Assembly (NCBI GenBank): GCA_024372625.1
Contig: CP099603.1
Location: 248,001 to 312,000, forward strand
Length of the DNA: 64,000 nucleotides
Direction: 5' to 3'
Source of the DNA: Comamonadaceae bacterium OTU4NAUVB1
GTDB taxonomy: Bacteria; Pseudomonadota; Gammaproteobacteria; Burkholderiales; Burkholderiaceae_C
Positions 53,769 through 62,453 of the stretch are shown piece after piece (positions within the stretch are counted from its first letter, which is position 1; every line of letters begins with the position of its first letter). Position numbers and translations under genes: made by a program. The notes under the pieces were generated by a model. That model searched no databases, was not told where the DNA came from, and was given only the letters and a program-made list of their open reading frames with translations.

Positions 53769-53944
53769 AGGGGCCGGGCACGGTCGGCGGCGCGGTGGCG
53801 CGGCCGCGCGGCCGACCGGTGACGGACGCAGTCGGTCGACTTCGTCCGAACGCAATGAAATTCAACCGAGGATGAACCAGAACACCGGTTCGCGCAGCGT
53901 CGACTCGACTGACGTCACCGCAGGCGCTTCTGGGCCTGGGCCCG

Positions 53945-54607
53945 TCAGGCGATCGCGTCGACGGGCGCGGCTTCGTCCTGCAGCCGCGCGCGCAGCCAGC
54001 GATCGAAGCGGCCCTCGGGTGGCGACGTCGGCGTGGGCCGGTGCTCGGCGAAGAACGCGGCCAGCAGCGCGATGGCGTCCTCGGCGGCGGGCACCAGCCG
54101 CGCGGCGCAACCCAGCATGAGGTTCAGCGGCATGCCGAAGTCCTCCACCGCCATGCCGCCGTCGACCTCGCGCAGCATGCCCACGGCGTCGCGCTCGCAG
54201 CGCCGGGTGCGCGAGACCCGCTCGGCGTACGCCTCGGCGGACGCGCCGTAGCCCACGATCGGCAGGTCCAGCGCGGCGGCGAAGCCGACCTCGAACGCCG
54301 TGCCCGAATCGGGTTCGTGGCCGCGCCACTCCTGCAGGTCGGCCAGCACGCCGTCGGCCTCGCGCAGCATCCGGGTGTTGGCCGCGTAGATGCGGCGGGC
54401 GAGCGGCGCGTCGGCCGCCCCGCCGCAGTCGTCGGTCGGCAGCAGGGCGTGCAGACCGTGGGCCTCGCACACGGCGGCCAGCCGAGCCAGGTGCTCGCGC
54501 GCGTCGGGACGGAAGACGGACGGCCCGGCGAGGTAGACCTTGGGACGCAGGGATGCCGCGGCGGGCACGGCGGGCATGTCGGGACTGGCTGGAACGGCGA
54601 TGGTCAT
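53945..54607 (-). CDS. Nucleoside 2-deoxyribosyltransferase-like protein
   Basis: A 220-residue protein with the Rossmann-like fold of nucleoside 2-deoxyribosyltransferases. KVYLAGPSVFRPDAREHLARL gives the base-binding loop, DGVLADLQEWRGHEPDSGTAFEVGFAAAL carries the catalytic Glu and Asp region, and PIVGY follows. It would move deoxyribose between bases or hydrolyse the nucleoside, in nucleotide salvage. The ATG at 54607 has CAGGAG 8-9 bp before it. It is 74 bp downstream of the zinc peptidase gene on the same strand, and could share its promoter. Confidence 0.88.
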   Translation of the reverse strand: MTIAVPASPDMPAVPAAASLRPKVYLAGPSVFRPDAREHLARLAAVCEAHGLHALLPTDDCGGAADAPLARRIYAANTRMLREADGVLADLQEWRGHEPDSGTAFEVGFAAALDLPIVGYGASAEAYAERVSRTRRCERDAVGMLREVDGGMAVEDFGMPLNLMLGCAARLVPAAEDAIALLAAFFAEHRPTPTSPPEGRFDRWLRARLQDEAAPVDAIA

Positions 54608-54681
54608 GCGGCGACTCCTGGAGGCCGGTGGGCGGAGTCCGCATGCTAACGGCCGCGCGGCGTCCCCGGCCGGCCGTCGCC

Positions 54682-55800
54682 TCACAGGCGCTGCGCGATC
54701 ACGATCTCGTGGATGAACTGCAGCTTGGCGACGGCGCGGAAGGGCAGCACGAACGGGTAGGCATCGGGCTGGCCCATGCTGCGCGACAGTTCGTTCATGA
54801 CCTGGGTCAGCTGCACCCACGCGTTGAGCATTTCCAGGAAGCCGGCGGCGCCCGGCAGCTCACGCCGCCAGAGGTAGTTGCCGTCGAGCGGGTCGGATTC
54901 GGTCGCGGCCTCGTCCAGCGCGATGCCGAAGCTCGCCGCGGTGTCGACCGTGTCGGCGATGTGCAGGTAGTGCGACCAGGTCTCGGCCCAGTCCTCCCAG
55001 GGGTGCGCCGACGCGTAGCTGCTGAGGTAGGTGGCGCCCCAGGCGGGCGGGGGGCCGTCGCGGTAGTACTGCTGCAGGGCCTTGGCGTAGTCCATGCGCT
55101 CGTCGCCGAACAGCGCGCGGAAGTATTCCAGGCGCAGCGCGTCCGAGCGCACCAGGCGGTCCCAGTAGTAGTGGCCGATCTCGTGGCGGAAGTGCCCGAG
55201 CAGCGTGCGGTAGGGCTCGCCCATCGCGGCGCGGATGGCCTCGCGCTGGGCGTCGTCGGCTTCGATCACGTTTAGGGTGATCACGCCGTCGTGGTGGCCG
55301 GTCATCACCGGCGCCCCGCCGGCCAGGGGTTCGAGCATGTCGAAGGCGATGCCCGGCGTCGTCGCCGTCCGCACCTCCACCGGCAGCCGCAGCGCCAGCA
55401 GCTGCGTGAGCAGGCGGCGCTTGGCGGTCTCCAGCTCGCGCCACCGGTGGCGGTTGAGCGGCGTGTCGACGTCGAACATGCGGCGGTTGAGGCGGCACGC
55501 CAGGCAGGGCGTCTCCAGGTGGCCGAGCTGGTTCTGCGGCTCGTGCGAAGGCACCAGCCAATTGCAGCCCGACGCGCTCTGGCGGTTGACGCAGAAGCGG
55601 AACAGCGCCCCGGCGTCCGCGCCGACGATGCGCCAGAGCGCCGGCGCCGGCCCGGGCGTCAGCGCGACCATGGTCAGGCGGCCGGTCTCGTAGCCGAGCT
55701 GGCTGCCGCAGTTGACGCACTGCGTGTTGCGCAGGAACACCGGGCGCCCGCACTGGCACTTGTAGGCGCGTCGGACGACGGGAGACTTGAGGTGCGGCAT
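54682..55800 (-). CDS. Putative zinc-binding metallopeptidase (DUF2248/Mx-type)
   Basis: A 372-residue protein with two parts. The N-terminal zinc ribbon has CQCGRPVFLRNTQCVNCGSQ (Cys-x-Cys ... Cys-x2-Cys). The larger C-terminal domain contains HEIGHYYWDRL, a thermolysin-type HExxH zinc site with the third ligand probably in EDWAETWSHYLHI. No signal peptide is present, so it is cytoplasmic. Proteins of this kind are widespread but of unknown substrate. It is followed, 74 bp on, by the deoxyribosyltransferase gene on the same strand. Confidence 0.85.
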   Translation of the reverse strand: MPHLKSPVVRRAYKCQCGRPVFLRNTQCVNCGSQLGYETGRLTMVALTPGPAPALWRIVGADAGALFRFCVNRQSASGCNWLVPSHEPQNQLGHLETPCLACRLNRRMFDVDTPLNRHRWRELETAKRRLLTQLLALRLPVEVRTATTPGIAFDMLEPLAGGAPVMTGHHDGVITLNVIEADDAQREAIRAAMGEPYRTLLGHFRHEIGHYYWDRLVRSDALRLEYFRALFGDERMDYAKALQQYYRDGPPPAWGATYLSSYASAHPWEDWAETWSHYLHIADTVDTAASFGIALDEAATESDPLDGNYLWRRELPGAAGFLEMLNAWVQLTQVMNELSRSMGQPDAYPFVLPFRAVAKLQFIHEIVIAQRL

Positions 55801-56013
55801 GGCGGATCCGGGAAGGCGAGGAGGGTGCGGCCGGTGTCGACCGGTCCGCCGGGGTCACCGCGTCGATGCCGGCGTGGGCACTATGGCCGTGCCGGGGCGG
55901 CGGGCGTGCAGGACCGGGGCTCTTTCGGTGGGTCCGGGGCCGCGCGCGAACGCCCGGCAAAGGCGCCTTTGCCTCTAAACTGCCGCGACTCCCCCGGTCG
56001 AAAAGAAAGCGCC

Positions 56014-56568
56014 ATGAACCTGCCCGCACACCAGCTGACGATGACCGTCCTCATGACGCCCGACATGGCGAACTTCGCCGGCAACGTGCACGGCGGCACG
56101 ATCCTGAAGTTCCTCGACCAGGTCGCCTACGCCTGCGCCAGCCGCTACGCCGGGCGCTACGTGGTCACGCTGTCGGTCGACCAGGTCATGTTCCGCGAGC
56201 CGATCAACGTGGGCGAACTGGTGACCTTCAACGCGTCGATCAACCACACCGGCACCTCGTCGATGGAGGTCGGCATCAAGGTGCTGGCCGAGAACATCCG
56301 CACCCAGGAGACGCGCCACGCCAACAGCTGCTTCTTCACCATGGTGGCGGTCGACGACGACCGCAAGCCCACGCCGGTGCCGCCGCTGCGGCCGTTCTCG
56401 CCCGAGGAGCGCCGCCGCTACGCGGCCGCCGAGCTGAGGAAGCAGCTGCGCCAGGAATACCGCAGCCGCTTCGAGGCCGCGCGCAACGTCGCGCCACCGC
56501 CGGCGGCGCCGCGCCTGCCGGGGATCAAGACGAAGGACGGCGCCCCGGCCCCGGCCGCCAAGGCCTGA
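56014..56568 (+). CDS. Acyl-CoA thioesterase (hotdog fold, YciA-like)
   Basis: A 184-residue cytoplasmic enzyme. The hotdog core contains TPDMANFAGNVHGGTILKFLDQVAYACA (catalytic Asn/Asp site) and the second half VDQVMFREPINVGELVTFNASI. It hydrolyses acyl-CoA to acid and CoA. The C-terminal 50 residues (ERRRYAAAELRKQLRQEYRS onward) are a charged helical tail beyond the usual domain. GAAAGAAAG precedes the ATG at 56014. Its stop touches the stop of the convergent phosphatase/kinase gene: the two TGA codons are part of the 14-bp palindrome at 56562-56575. Confidence 0.9.
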   Translation: MNLPAHQLTMTVLMTPDMANFAGNVHGGTILKFLDQVAYACASRYAGRYVVTLSVDQVMFREPINVGELVTFNASINHTGTSSMEVGIKVLAENIRTQETRHANSCFFTMVAVDDDRKPTPVPPLRPFSPEERRRYAAAELRKQLRQEYRSRFEAARNVAPPPAAPRLPGIKTKDGAPAPAAKA

Positions 56569-56575
56569 TCAGGCC
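56562..56575. other. Palindrome containing both convergent stop codons
   Basis: GGCCTGATCAGGCC is a perfect palindrome. The plus-strand TGA (56566-56568) ends the thioesterase and the minus-strand TGA (56569-56571) ends the phosphatase/kinase gene. It could form a hairpin in both transcripts but has no T-run. Confidence 0.6.
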
Positions 56576-58311
56576 CCGGCGATCCGCAGGCCCAGCAGGC
56601 CGATCGCCAGCGCGCCCGACAGCACGGTCGCGCATTTCCAGAACACCACCGGGTCGCGCTCGATCAGGGCCGGCGCGCGCCGCTCCAGGAATTCGCGCCC
56701 CGGCGCGCGCAGGTCGTGGACGAACTCCGACACCACGGCCTGGCGCCGCGCGGGCCGCGGGTGCAGGGCCTTCTGCAGCACGGCGTCCACCCAGGCCGGC
56801 AGGGCGGGGCGGTGGTGGCGCACCGGCACGTAGCGCAGCCGCCCCAGGTCGCCCGCGCCCCGCACGCGCGCGACCTGCAGGCCGTAGGGCAGGTGGCCGG
56901 TGAGCATCTGGTAGGTGAGGACGGCAAGCGAGAACAGGTCGGAACGCTCGCTCGCGGCGTCGCCGACGAAGTATTCGGGCGCGGCGTACTGCAGCGTGCC
57001 GACCCGCTCGCCCGCCGCGTCCTCGCGTCCGCCCTCGGCCAGCCCGGCCACGTGCGCGGAGGCCAGGTCGATGATGCGCACGGTCCCCGCGCGGTCGATC
57101 ATGACGTTCTCCGGGCGCAGGTCCTGGTGCAGCATCTCCTTGCCGTGCAGCGCCTGCAGGCCGCGCGCGAGCTGCTCGACGATGGCGCGCACGCGGTCGA
57201 GGCCGGGCGCGGGGTGGTCGACCATCCACTGCGCGAGGGTCTGGCCCTCGACGTATTCCATGGCCACGAACAGGTGGCCGCGCACGCGGTCGACGGCGGC
57301 GGCCTTGACCACGTGCGGGCTGTCGATGCGCCGCGCCACCCATTCCTCCAGCACGAAGCGGTCGAGGTGGTCGGCGTTCTCGTGCATGTCCACCGCCGGC
57401 AGCTTCAGCACCACCCGCGCGCCAGTCGCGTCGTCCACCGCCAGGTGCACGTGGCTGCGCGCGCTCGCGTGCAGTTCGCGCACCAGCGTGAAGCCCTCGA
57501 AGCGCGCGCGCGGGCCCAGCGCCGGCGGCAGCGCCAGGCCGGCGCGCGGCAGCGGTAGGCGGGCCGGGTCGGCGCGTTCGGGCAAGGCGTCCACGCGCAC
57601 GATCTGCACGGTGGCGTCGTCGTCGCTGCCGAGCGCGCGCGCCCGCTCGACCAGCCACCGCGCGGCGCCGTCGAGGTCGTCGCCGTGGCGCGCCAGCGCC
57701 TCGTGCACCGCCGGCGCGTCCAGGCGCACGCAGGCGCCGTCGGTGGCCAGCACGTAGATGTCGCCGACCGCCAGGTCCCAGCGGCGGTAGTCGATCTCCA
57801 CGTGCGCGCCGGCCCCGAGGGCGCGCGCCAGGTAGGACTCCAGCGAGGAGACGTGGACCCGGTGGTCCTCGGTGAGCTGTTCCAGCGCGTGCGCGTGCAG
57901 GCGGTGGACGCGGGCGTCGCCCACGTGCAGCAGGTGGGCGTCGCGGCCCTTGAGGATCAGGGCGGTGAAGGTGCAGACGTGGCCGCTGTCCTTGTCGAAG
58001 CGCGCGTCGCCGCGCATCGTCTGGGCGTGGAGCCAGGCGTTGGTGGCGTCGATGACGCGCTGGGCCGAGCGCCGCACCGACCAGGCGTCCGAGGTGGCGT
58101 AGTAGTCGTCGAGGAAGCCGCGCACGGCCGCCGCGCTGGCGACCTGGCTGACGGGGCTGGAGCCGATGCCGTCGGCGATGGCCACGGCGATGCCCTTCGA
58201 TTCGCGCAGCGGCCCTTCGGCCAGCATGGCGCCGTGGAAGTCCTGGTTGACGGCCTTGCCGGGCCCGGCCAGCGAGTGCTGGCCGAGGCTCACGCGCAGC
58301 GACTCGCGCAT
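56569..58311 (-). CDS. PP2C phosphatase-Ser/Thr kinase fusion with membrane anchor
   Basis: A 580-residue bifunctional signalling protein. Residues 1-245 are a PP2C-type phosphatase (VAIADGIGSSPVSQ, HVGDARVHRLH, YVLATDGACV). Residues 265-535 form a protein kinase: the lysine strand RVVLKLPAV, the catalytic loop LHQDLRPENVMI, and IIDLASA in place of DFG. The glycine-rich loop (LHASARSHVHLAV) is not a normal GxGxxG. The end is a hydrophobic helix (CATVLSGALAIGLLGLRI). The gene is last in a nirB-nirD-channel run, a known context for such fusions in assimilatory nitrate/nitrite clusters, so it may control that system post-translationally. Confidence 0.9.
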   Translation of the reverse strand: MRESLRVSLGQHSLAGPGKAVNQDFHGAMLAEGPLRESKGIAVAIADGIGSSPVSQVASAAAVRGFLDDYYATSDAWSVRRSAQRVIDATNAWLHAQTMRGDARFDKDSGHVCTFTALILKGRDAHLLHVGDARVHRLHAHALEQLTEDHRVHVSSLESYLARALGAGAHVEIDYRRWDLAVGDIYVLATDGACVRLDAPAVHEALARHGDDLDGAARWLVERARALGSDDDATVQIVRVDALPERADPARLPLPRAGLALPPALGPRARFEGFTLVRELHASARSHVHLAVDDATGARVVLKLPAVDMHENADHLDRFVLEEWVARRIDSPHVVKAAAVDRVRGHLFVAMEYVEGQTLAQWMVDHPAPGLDRVRAIVEQLARGLQALHGKEMLHQDLRPENVMIDRAGTVRIIDLASAHVAGLAEGGREDAAGERVGTLQYAAPEYFVGDAASERSDLFSLAVLTYQMLTGHLPYGLQVARVRGAGDLGRLRYVPVRHHRPALPAWVDAVLQKALHPRPARRQAVVSEFVHDLRAPGREFLERRAPALIERDPVVFWKCATVLSGALAIGLLGLRIAGA

Positions 58312-58318
58312 GCCGCGT

Positions 58319-59131
58319 TCAGCGCACGACGCGTTTGGGAGCGGTCTTGTAGTGCGTCGAATAAAGCGTCAGGCCGACGAAGGTCAGGCCGCCGACCAGG
58401 TTGCCCAGCACGGTCGGGATCTCGTTCCAGATCAGGTAGTCCATGAGCGTGAACTTGCCGCCCAGCAGCAGGCCGGTGGGGAACAGGAACATGTTGACGA
58501 TCGAATGCTCGAAGCCCATGTAGAAGAAGATCATGACCGGCATCCACATGCCGATGGCCTTGCCCGAGACGGTGGTCGACATCATGGCCGCGACCACGCC
58601 GGTGGACACCATCCAGTTGCACATCACGCCGCGCACGAACAGCGTCAGCATGCCGGCAGCGCCGTGCGCCGAATAGCCCAGCGTGCGGCCTTCCCCGATG
58701 TGGCCGAGCCGCTCGCCGACGGCGTTGGGCGCCTCGCTGAAGCCGAAGGTGAAGATGATGGCCATGAGCACGGCCACGGTCAGCGCGCCGGCGAAGTTGC
58801 CGCAGAACACCAGCCCCCAGTTGCGCAGCACGCCGGACCAGGTGGCGCCGGGGCGCTTGTCGAGCACCGCCAGCGGCGCCAGCGTGAACACGCCCGTCAG
58901 CAGGTCGAAGCCCATCAGGTACAGCATGATGAAGCCGACCGGGAACAGCATCGCGCCGACGAGCGCGTTGCCCGTGTTGACGGTGACGGTGACGGCGAAC
59001 GCCGCCGCCAGCGCCAGGATGGCGCCGGCCATGTAGGAGCGGATCAGCGTGTCGCGGGTCGACATCAGGAGCTTGGATTCGCCGGAGTCGACCATCTTGG
59101 TCACGAATTCGGCGGGGGCGAGGTAGGCCAT
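58319..59131 (-). CDS. Formate/nitrite transporter (FNT) family channel
   Basis: A 270-residue integral membrane protein with about six helices, FNT fold: SYMAGAILALAAAFAVTVTV, MGFDLLTGVFTLAPLA, WGLVFCGNFAGALTVAVLMA, FVRGVMCNWMVSTGVVAAMM, and FFYMGFEHSIVNMFLFP with the His that is central in the pore. It moves nitrite (or formate) across the inner membrane. It lies between nirD (51 bp upstream) and the phosphatase/kinase gene (7 bp downstream), which points to nitrite uptake for assimilation. Confidence 0.93.
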   Translation of the reverse strand: MAYLAPAEFVTKMVDSGESKLLMSTRDTLIRSYMAGAILALAAAFAVTVTVNTGNALVGAMLFPVGFIMLYLMGFDLLTGVFTLAPLAVLDKRPGATWSGVLRNWGLVFCGNFAGALTVAVLMAIIFTFGFSEAPNAVGERLGHIGEGRTLGYSAHGAAGMLTLFVRGVMCNWMVSTGVVAAMMSTTVSGKAIGMWMPVMIFFYMGFEHSIVNMFLFPTGLLLGGKFTLMDYLIWNEIPTVLGNLVGGLTFVGLTLYSTHYKTAPKRVVR

Positions 59132-59182
59132 GGGATTCCTTGGAAAAAAGAGGGAGGCGGCGGCGGGGACGCGGGGTCGGGC

Positions 59183-59539
59183 TCAGGCCAGCGCGACCTG
59201 CACGCGGCCCTCGTGCACGCGCACCGCGTGGGCGCGCACCGAATGCTCGGGCGACTCCAGGCATTCGCCGCTATAGAGGTCGAAATGGTTCTTGTAGAGG
59301 GGCGAGGCGACGACGATGCGTTCGCCCAGGTTGCCCACCAGCCCGCGCGAGAGCACGCTGGCGCGCGACTTGGGGTCGACGTTGTCGATGGCCAGGAAGG
59401 CCTGCCTCGCCGCGACGTGGAAGATCGCGACGTGCACGCCCTCGACCAGGGCGCAGACGCCGGTGTCGGGCAGGATGTCCTCGGGCGCGCACACGGCGGT
59501 CCAGCGCGGGGTGTCGTCGGGGGTGGGGGTGGCGGTCAT
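59183..59539 (-). CDS. nirD: Nitrite reductase (NADH) small subunit
   Basis: A 118-residue Rieske-fold protein without the iron-sulfur ligands, as usual for NirD: WTAVCAPEDILPDTGVCALV, VAIFHVAARQAFLAIDNVDP, YKNHFDLYSGECLE, and the end VRVHEGRVQVALA. It pairs with NirB for reduction of nitrite to ammonia. I chose ATG 59539, which has GAGGA in good position; ATG 59563 is also possible and would leave 10 bp after the nirB stop. Confidence 0.93.
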   Translation of the reverse strand: MTATPTPDDTPRWTAVCAPEDILPDTGVCALVEGVHVAIFHVAARQAFLAIDNVDPKSRASVLSRGLVGNLGERIVVASPLYKNHFDLYSGECLESPEHSVRAHAVRVHEGRVQVALA

Positions 59540-59573
59540 GGGGTGGTCCTCGGTGGCGTTCATGCGGCGGCGT

Positions 59574-62102
59574 TCATGCGATGGCGACGCTGGACGCGGC
59601 GGCGCGTTCCTCGGCGCTGGCCGGGCGGATCTGCCCGCGCTCGCCGACGAAGACGATGTGCTCGTCGGGCTTGTCGCTGTTGACGAACGAGCGGAAGCGC
59701 TGGCGCACGGCGGGATCGGTGATGGCGGTCTTCCATTCGCACTGGTAGGTGTCCACCACGTGCTGCATCTGCGCCTCCAGTTCGGCGCCCAGGCCCAGGG
59801 TGTCGGCCACGACCACGCCCTTGAGGTAGTCCAGGCCGCCCTCGAGGTTGTCGCGCCAGGTGCTGGTGCGCTGCAGGCGGTCGGCGGTGCGCACGTAGAA
59901 CATCAGGAAGCGGTCGATCAGGCGGATCAGCTCGGTCTTCGAGAGGTCGGTGGCGATGAGTTCGGCATGGCGCGGCTTCATGCCGCCGTTGCCGCAGACG
60001 TAGAGGTTCCAGCCCTTCTCCGTGGCGATGATGCCGACGTCCTTGCCCTGCGCCTCGGCGCACTCGCGGGTGCAGCCGGAGACGCCGAACTTGATCTTGT
60101 GCGGCGCGCGCAGGCCCTTGTAGCGGTTCTCCAGCTCGACGGCCAGACCCACCGAGTCGTCCACGCCGTAGCGGCACCAGGTCGAGCCGACGCAGCTCTT
60201 CACCGTGCGCAGCGACTTGCCGTAGGCGTGTCCCGATTCGAAGCCCGCCGCGATCAGTTCCTCCCAGATCAGCGGCAGCTGCTCGACGCGGGCGCCGAAC
60301 ATGTCCACCCGCTGGCCGCCGGTGATCTTGGTGTAGAGGCCGTACTTCTTGGCGATCTGGCCGCAGGCGATCAGGCCGTCGGGCGTGACCTCGCCGCCGG
60401 TCATGCGCGGCACCACCGAATAGGTGCCGTCCTTCTGGATGTTGCCCAGGAAGTAGTCATTGCTGTCCTGCAGGCCGGCCAGGTCCTTGCGCAGCACGAA
60501 GTCGTTCCAGCACGAGGCCATGACGCTGGCGGCGGTGGGCTTGCAGATGTCGCAGCCCAGGCCGTGGCCGTGCCTGGCCAGCAGCTCGGCGAAGGTGCGG
60601 ATCTCGCCGACGCGCACCAGGTGGTAGAGCTCCTGTCGCGAGTAGGGGAAGTGCTCGCACAGGTGGTTGTTCACCGCCATGCCCAGGCGCGCCATCTCCA
60701 CCTTCATGACCTGGGTGACCAGGGGCACGCAGCCGCCGCAGGTGGCGCCGGCCTTGGTGCAGGCCTTCATCTCGGCGATGGTGCAGGCGCCCTTGCCGAC
60801 GGCCGCGTGGATGGCGCCCTTGGAGACGTCGTTGCACGAGCAGATCTGCGCCGAGTCGGGCAGCGCCTCGACGCCGATGCCGACCTTGGAGTGGCCGTCG
60901 CTCGAGGGCAGGATCAGGAACTCCGGCTCGGCCGGCAGCGCGATGCCGTTGAGCGCGATCTGCAGCAGCGTGCCGTACTCGGCCGCGTCGCCCACCAGCA
61001 CCGCGCCGAGCAGCTGCTTGCCGTCCTCGCTAACGACGATCTTCTTGTAGATGCCCTTGTGCTCGTTGACGTACTGGTAGGCGCGCGAGCGGGGCGTGCG
61101 GCCGTGGGCGTCGCCGATGCTCGCCACGTCCACGCCCATCAGCTTGAGCTTGGTGCTCATGTCGGCGCCCGCGAAGGCGGCGTCGGTCTGGCCGGCGATG
61201 TGCCGGGCGGCCACGCGGGCCATCTCGTAGCCCGGCGCCACCAGGCCGAAGGTCTGGTCGTTCCAGGCCGCGCACTCGCCGATGGCGTAGATGTCGCGGT
61301 CGCTGGTGCGGCAGTGGGTGTCCACCGCCACGCCGCCGCGCGCGCCCACGGCCAGCACGCTCTGGCGCGCGAGCTCGTCGCGCGGCCGGATGCCGGCGGA
61401 GAACACGATCATGTCGGTCTCCAGCCAGGTGCCGTCGGCGAAGACCATGCGGTGGCGCGCCGTCGCGCCGTCGACGATCTCCACCGTGTTGCGTCCGGTG
61501 TGCACGTGCAGGCCCAGGGCCTCGATGCTGCCGCGCAGGGCGGCGCCGCCGCCCTCGTCGACCTGCACGGCCATCAGGCGCGGCGAGAACTCCACCACGT
61601 GGGTGTCCAGGCCCATGTCGCGCAGCGCCTTGGCGCATTCGAGGCCCAGCAGGCCGCCGCCCACCACCACGCCGCTCCTGGAGCGCGCGCCGCATTCCTT
61701 CATGGCCACCAGGTCCTCGATGGTGCGGTAGACGAAGCAGTCGGGCCGGTCGCGGCCGGGCACCGGCGGCACGAAAGGCACCGAGCCCGTGGCCAGCACC
61801 AGCTTGTCGTAGTGCAGCACCTCGCCGTCGGCGGTGGTGACGGTGTTGTCGCGCCGCTCGATGGCGACCGCGCGCGCGGCCAGCCGCAGCGAGAAGCCGC
61901 TGCGGTCGAAGAAGCCGTCCTCGACCATCGTGAGGTCCTCGGCGCTCTTGCCGGCGAAGAATTCCGAGAGGTGCACGCGGTCGTACGCCGCGCGCGGCTC
62001 CTCGCACAGGATGGTCACCTGGACGTCGGGCACGCCGAGGTCGTGGAGCTGTTCGAGGAACTTGTGGCCGACCATGCCGTGGCCGATGACTGCGATTTTC
62101 AT
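59574..62102 (-). CDS. nirB: Nitrite reductase (NADH) large subunit
   Basis: An 842-residue siroheme and iron-sulfur enzyme that reduces nitrite to ammonia with NAD(P)H. An FAD/NAD-binding half (IAVIGHGMVGHKFLEQ, VVGGGLLGLECAKAL, AIGECAAWND) is followed by two BFD-like [2Fe-2S] regions (CSCNDVSKGAIHAAVGKGAC, CTKAGATCGGCVPL). The siroheme part holds CVGSTWCRYGVDDSVGLA and GVSGCTRECAEAQGKDVG, the four-cysteine cluster. The start is ATG 62102, preceded by CAGGA. It leads the minus-strand nirB-nirD-channel-PP2C/kinase operon. A sigma-54-like promoter lies about 220 bp upstream. Confidence 0.96.
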   Translation of the reverse strand: MKIAVIGHGMVGHKFLEQLHDLGVPDVQVTILCEEPRAAYDRVHLSEFFAGKSAEDLTMVEDGFFDRSGFSLRLAARAVAIERRDNTVTTADGEVLHYDKLVLATGSVPFVPPVPGRDRPDCFVYRTIEDLVAMKECGARSRSGVVVGGGLLGLECAKALRDMGLDTHVVEFSPRLMAVQVDEGGGAALRGSIEALGLHVHTGRNTVEIVDGATARHRMVFADGTWLETDMIVFSAGIRPRDELARQSVLAVGARGGVAVDTHCRTSDRDIYAIGECAAWNDQTFGLVAPGYEMARVAARHIAGQTDAAFAGADMSTKLKLMGVDVASIGDAHGRTPRSRAYQYVNEHKGIYKKIVVSEDGKQLLGAVLVGDAAEYGTLLQIALNGIALPAEPEFLILPSSDGHSKVGIGVEALPDSAQICSCNDVSKGAIHAAVGKGACTIAEMKACTKAGATCGGCVPLVTQVMKVEMARLGMAVNNHLCEHFPYSRQELYHLVRVGEIRTFAELLARHGHGLGCDICKPTAASVMASCWNDFVLRKDLAGLQDSNDYFLGNIQKDGTYSVVPRMTGGEVTPDGLIACGQIAKKYGLYTKITGGQRVDMFGARVEQLPLIWEELIAAGFESGHAYGKSLRTVKSCVGSTWCRYGVDDSVGLAVELENRYKGLRAPHKIKFGVSGCTRECAEAQGKDVGIIATEKGWNLYVCGNGGMKPRHAELIATDLSKTELIRLIDRFLMFYVRTADRLQRTSTWRDNLEGGLDYLKGVVVADTLGLGAELEAQMQHVVDTYQCEWKTAITDPAVRQRFRSFVNSDKPDEHIVFVGERGQIRPASAEERAAASSVAIA

Positions 62103-62453
62103 GTGGGGTCCTGCATGCACCCGGTTCCGTGGCGGTGCGGGATGCGTGGCGTGCCGGGAAGGCAGCGCGCATGCAGGGGACTCCCGCCAGGGAATGGATG
62201 CGAATCGGGTTGGAACGGGCGGACCGTCGGCCGGGGGCCTGGGGTCCGCTTCAATCCCGCCTTCGTTAGCGGAAGCACCGCGGACCGGAAGCAGCTATGC
62301 CCTGGTCGCAGCGATGAGCAGGCAAGCACGTTGCGTGCCAGTGTTTCGGGCCGCCACGGGCCGCGAAAGCCGGGTCGCGGCCCGTGGCGGCGGTCCATCC
62401 TGGCGCGACGTCCCCGCTCTGGTGCACGCGCGCACTGACCTATGCTGCGCCGC
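62103..62453. promoter_or_regulatory. Divergent control region of the nitrite operon
   Basis: 351 bp between nirB (minus) and the DUF2254 gene (plus). It holds the sigma-54-like site at 62325-62341. That site includes GCACG-ttg-CGTGC, a perfect inverted repeat. The DUF2254 start is at the right end and no clear plus-strand promoter is seen. No protein frame was recognised. Confidence 0.6.
62325..62341 (-). promoter_or_regulatory. Sigma-54-like promoter of nirBD operon
   Basis: On the minus strand CTGGCACGCAACGTGCT has GG and GC exactly 10 bases apart and matches the -24/-12 consensus (TGGCACG, N4, TTGCW) in most positions; the first T of the -12 box is G. A sigma-54 promoter is expected for nitrogen-regulated nitrite assimilation under NtrC. 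Confidence 0.5.
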
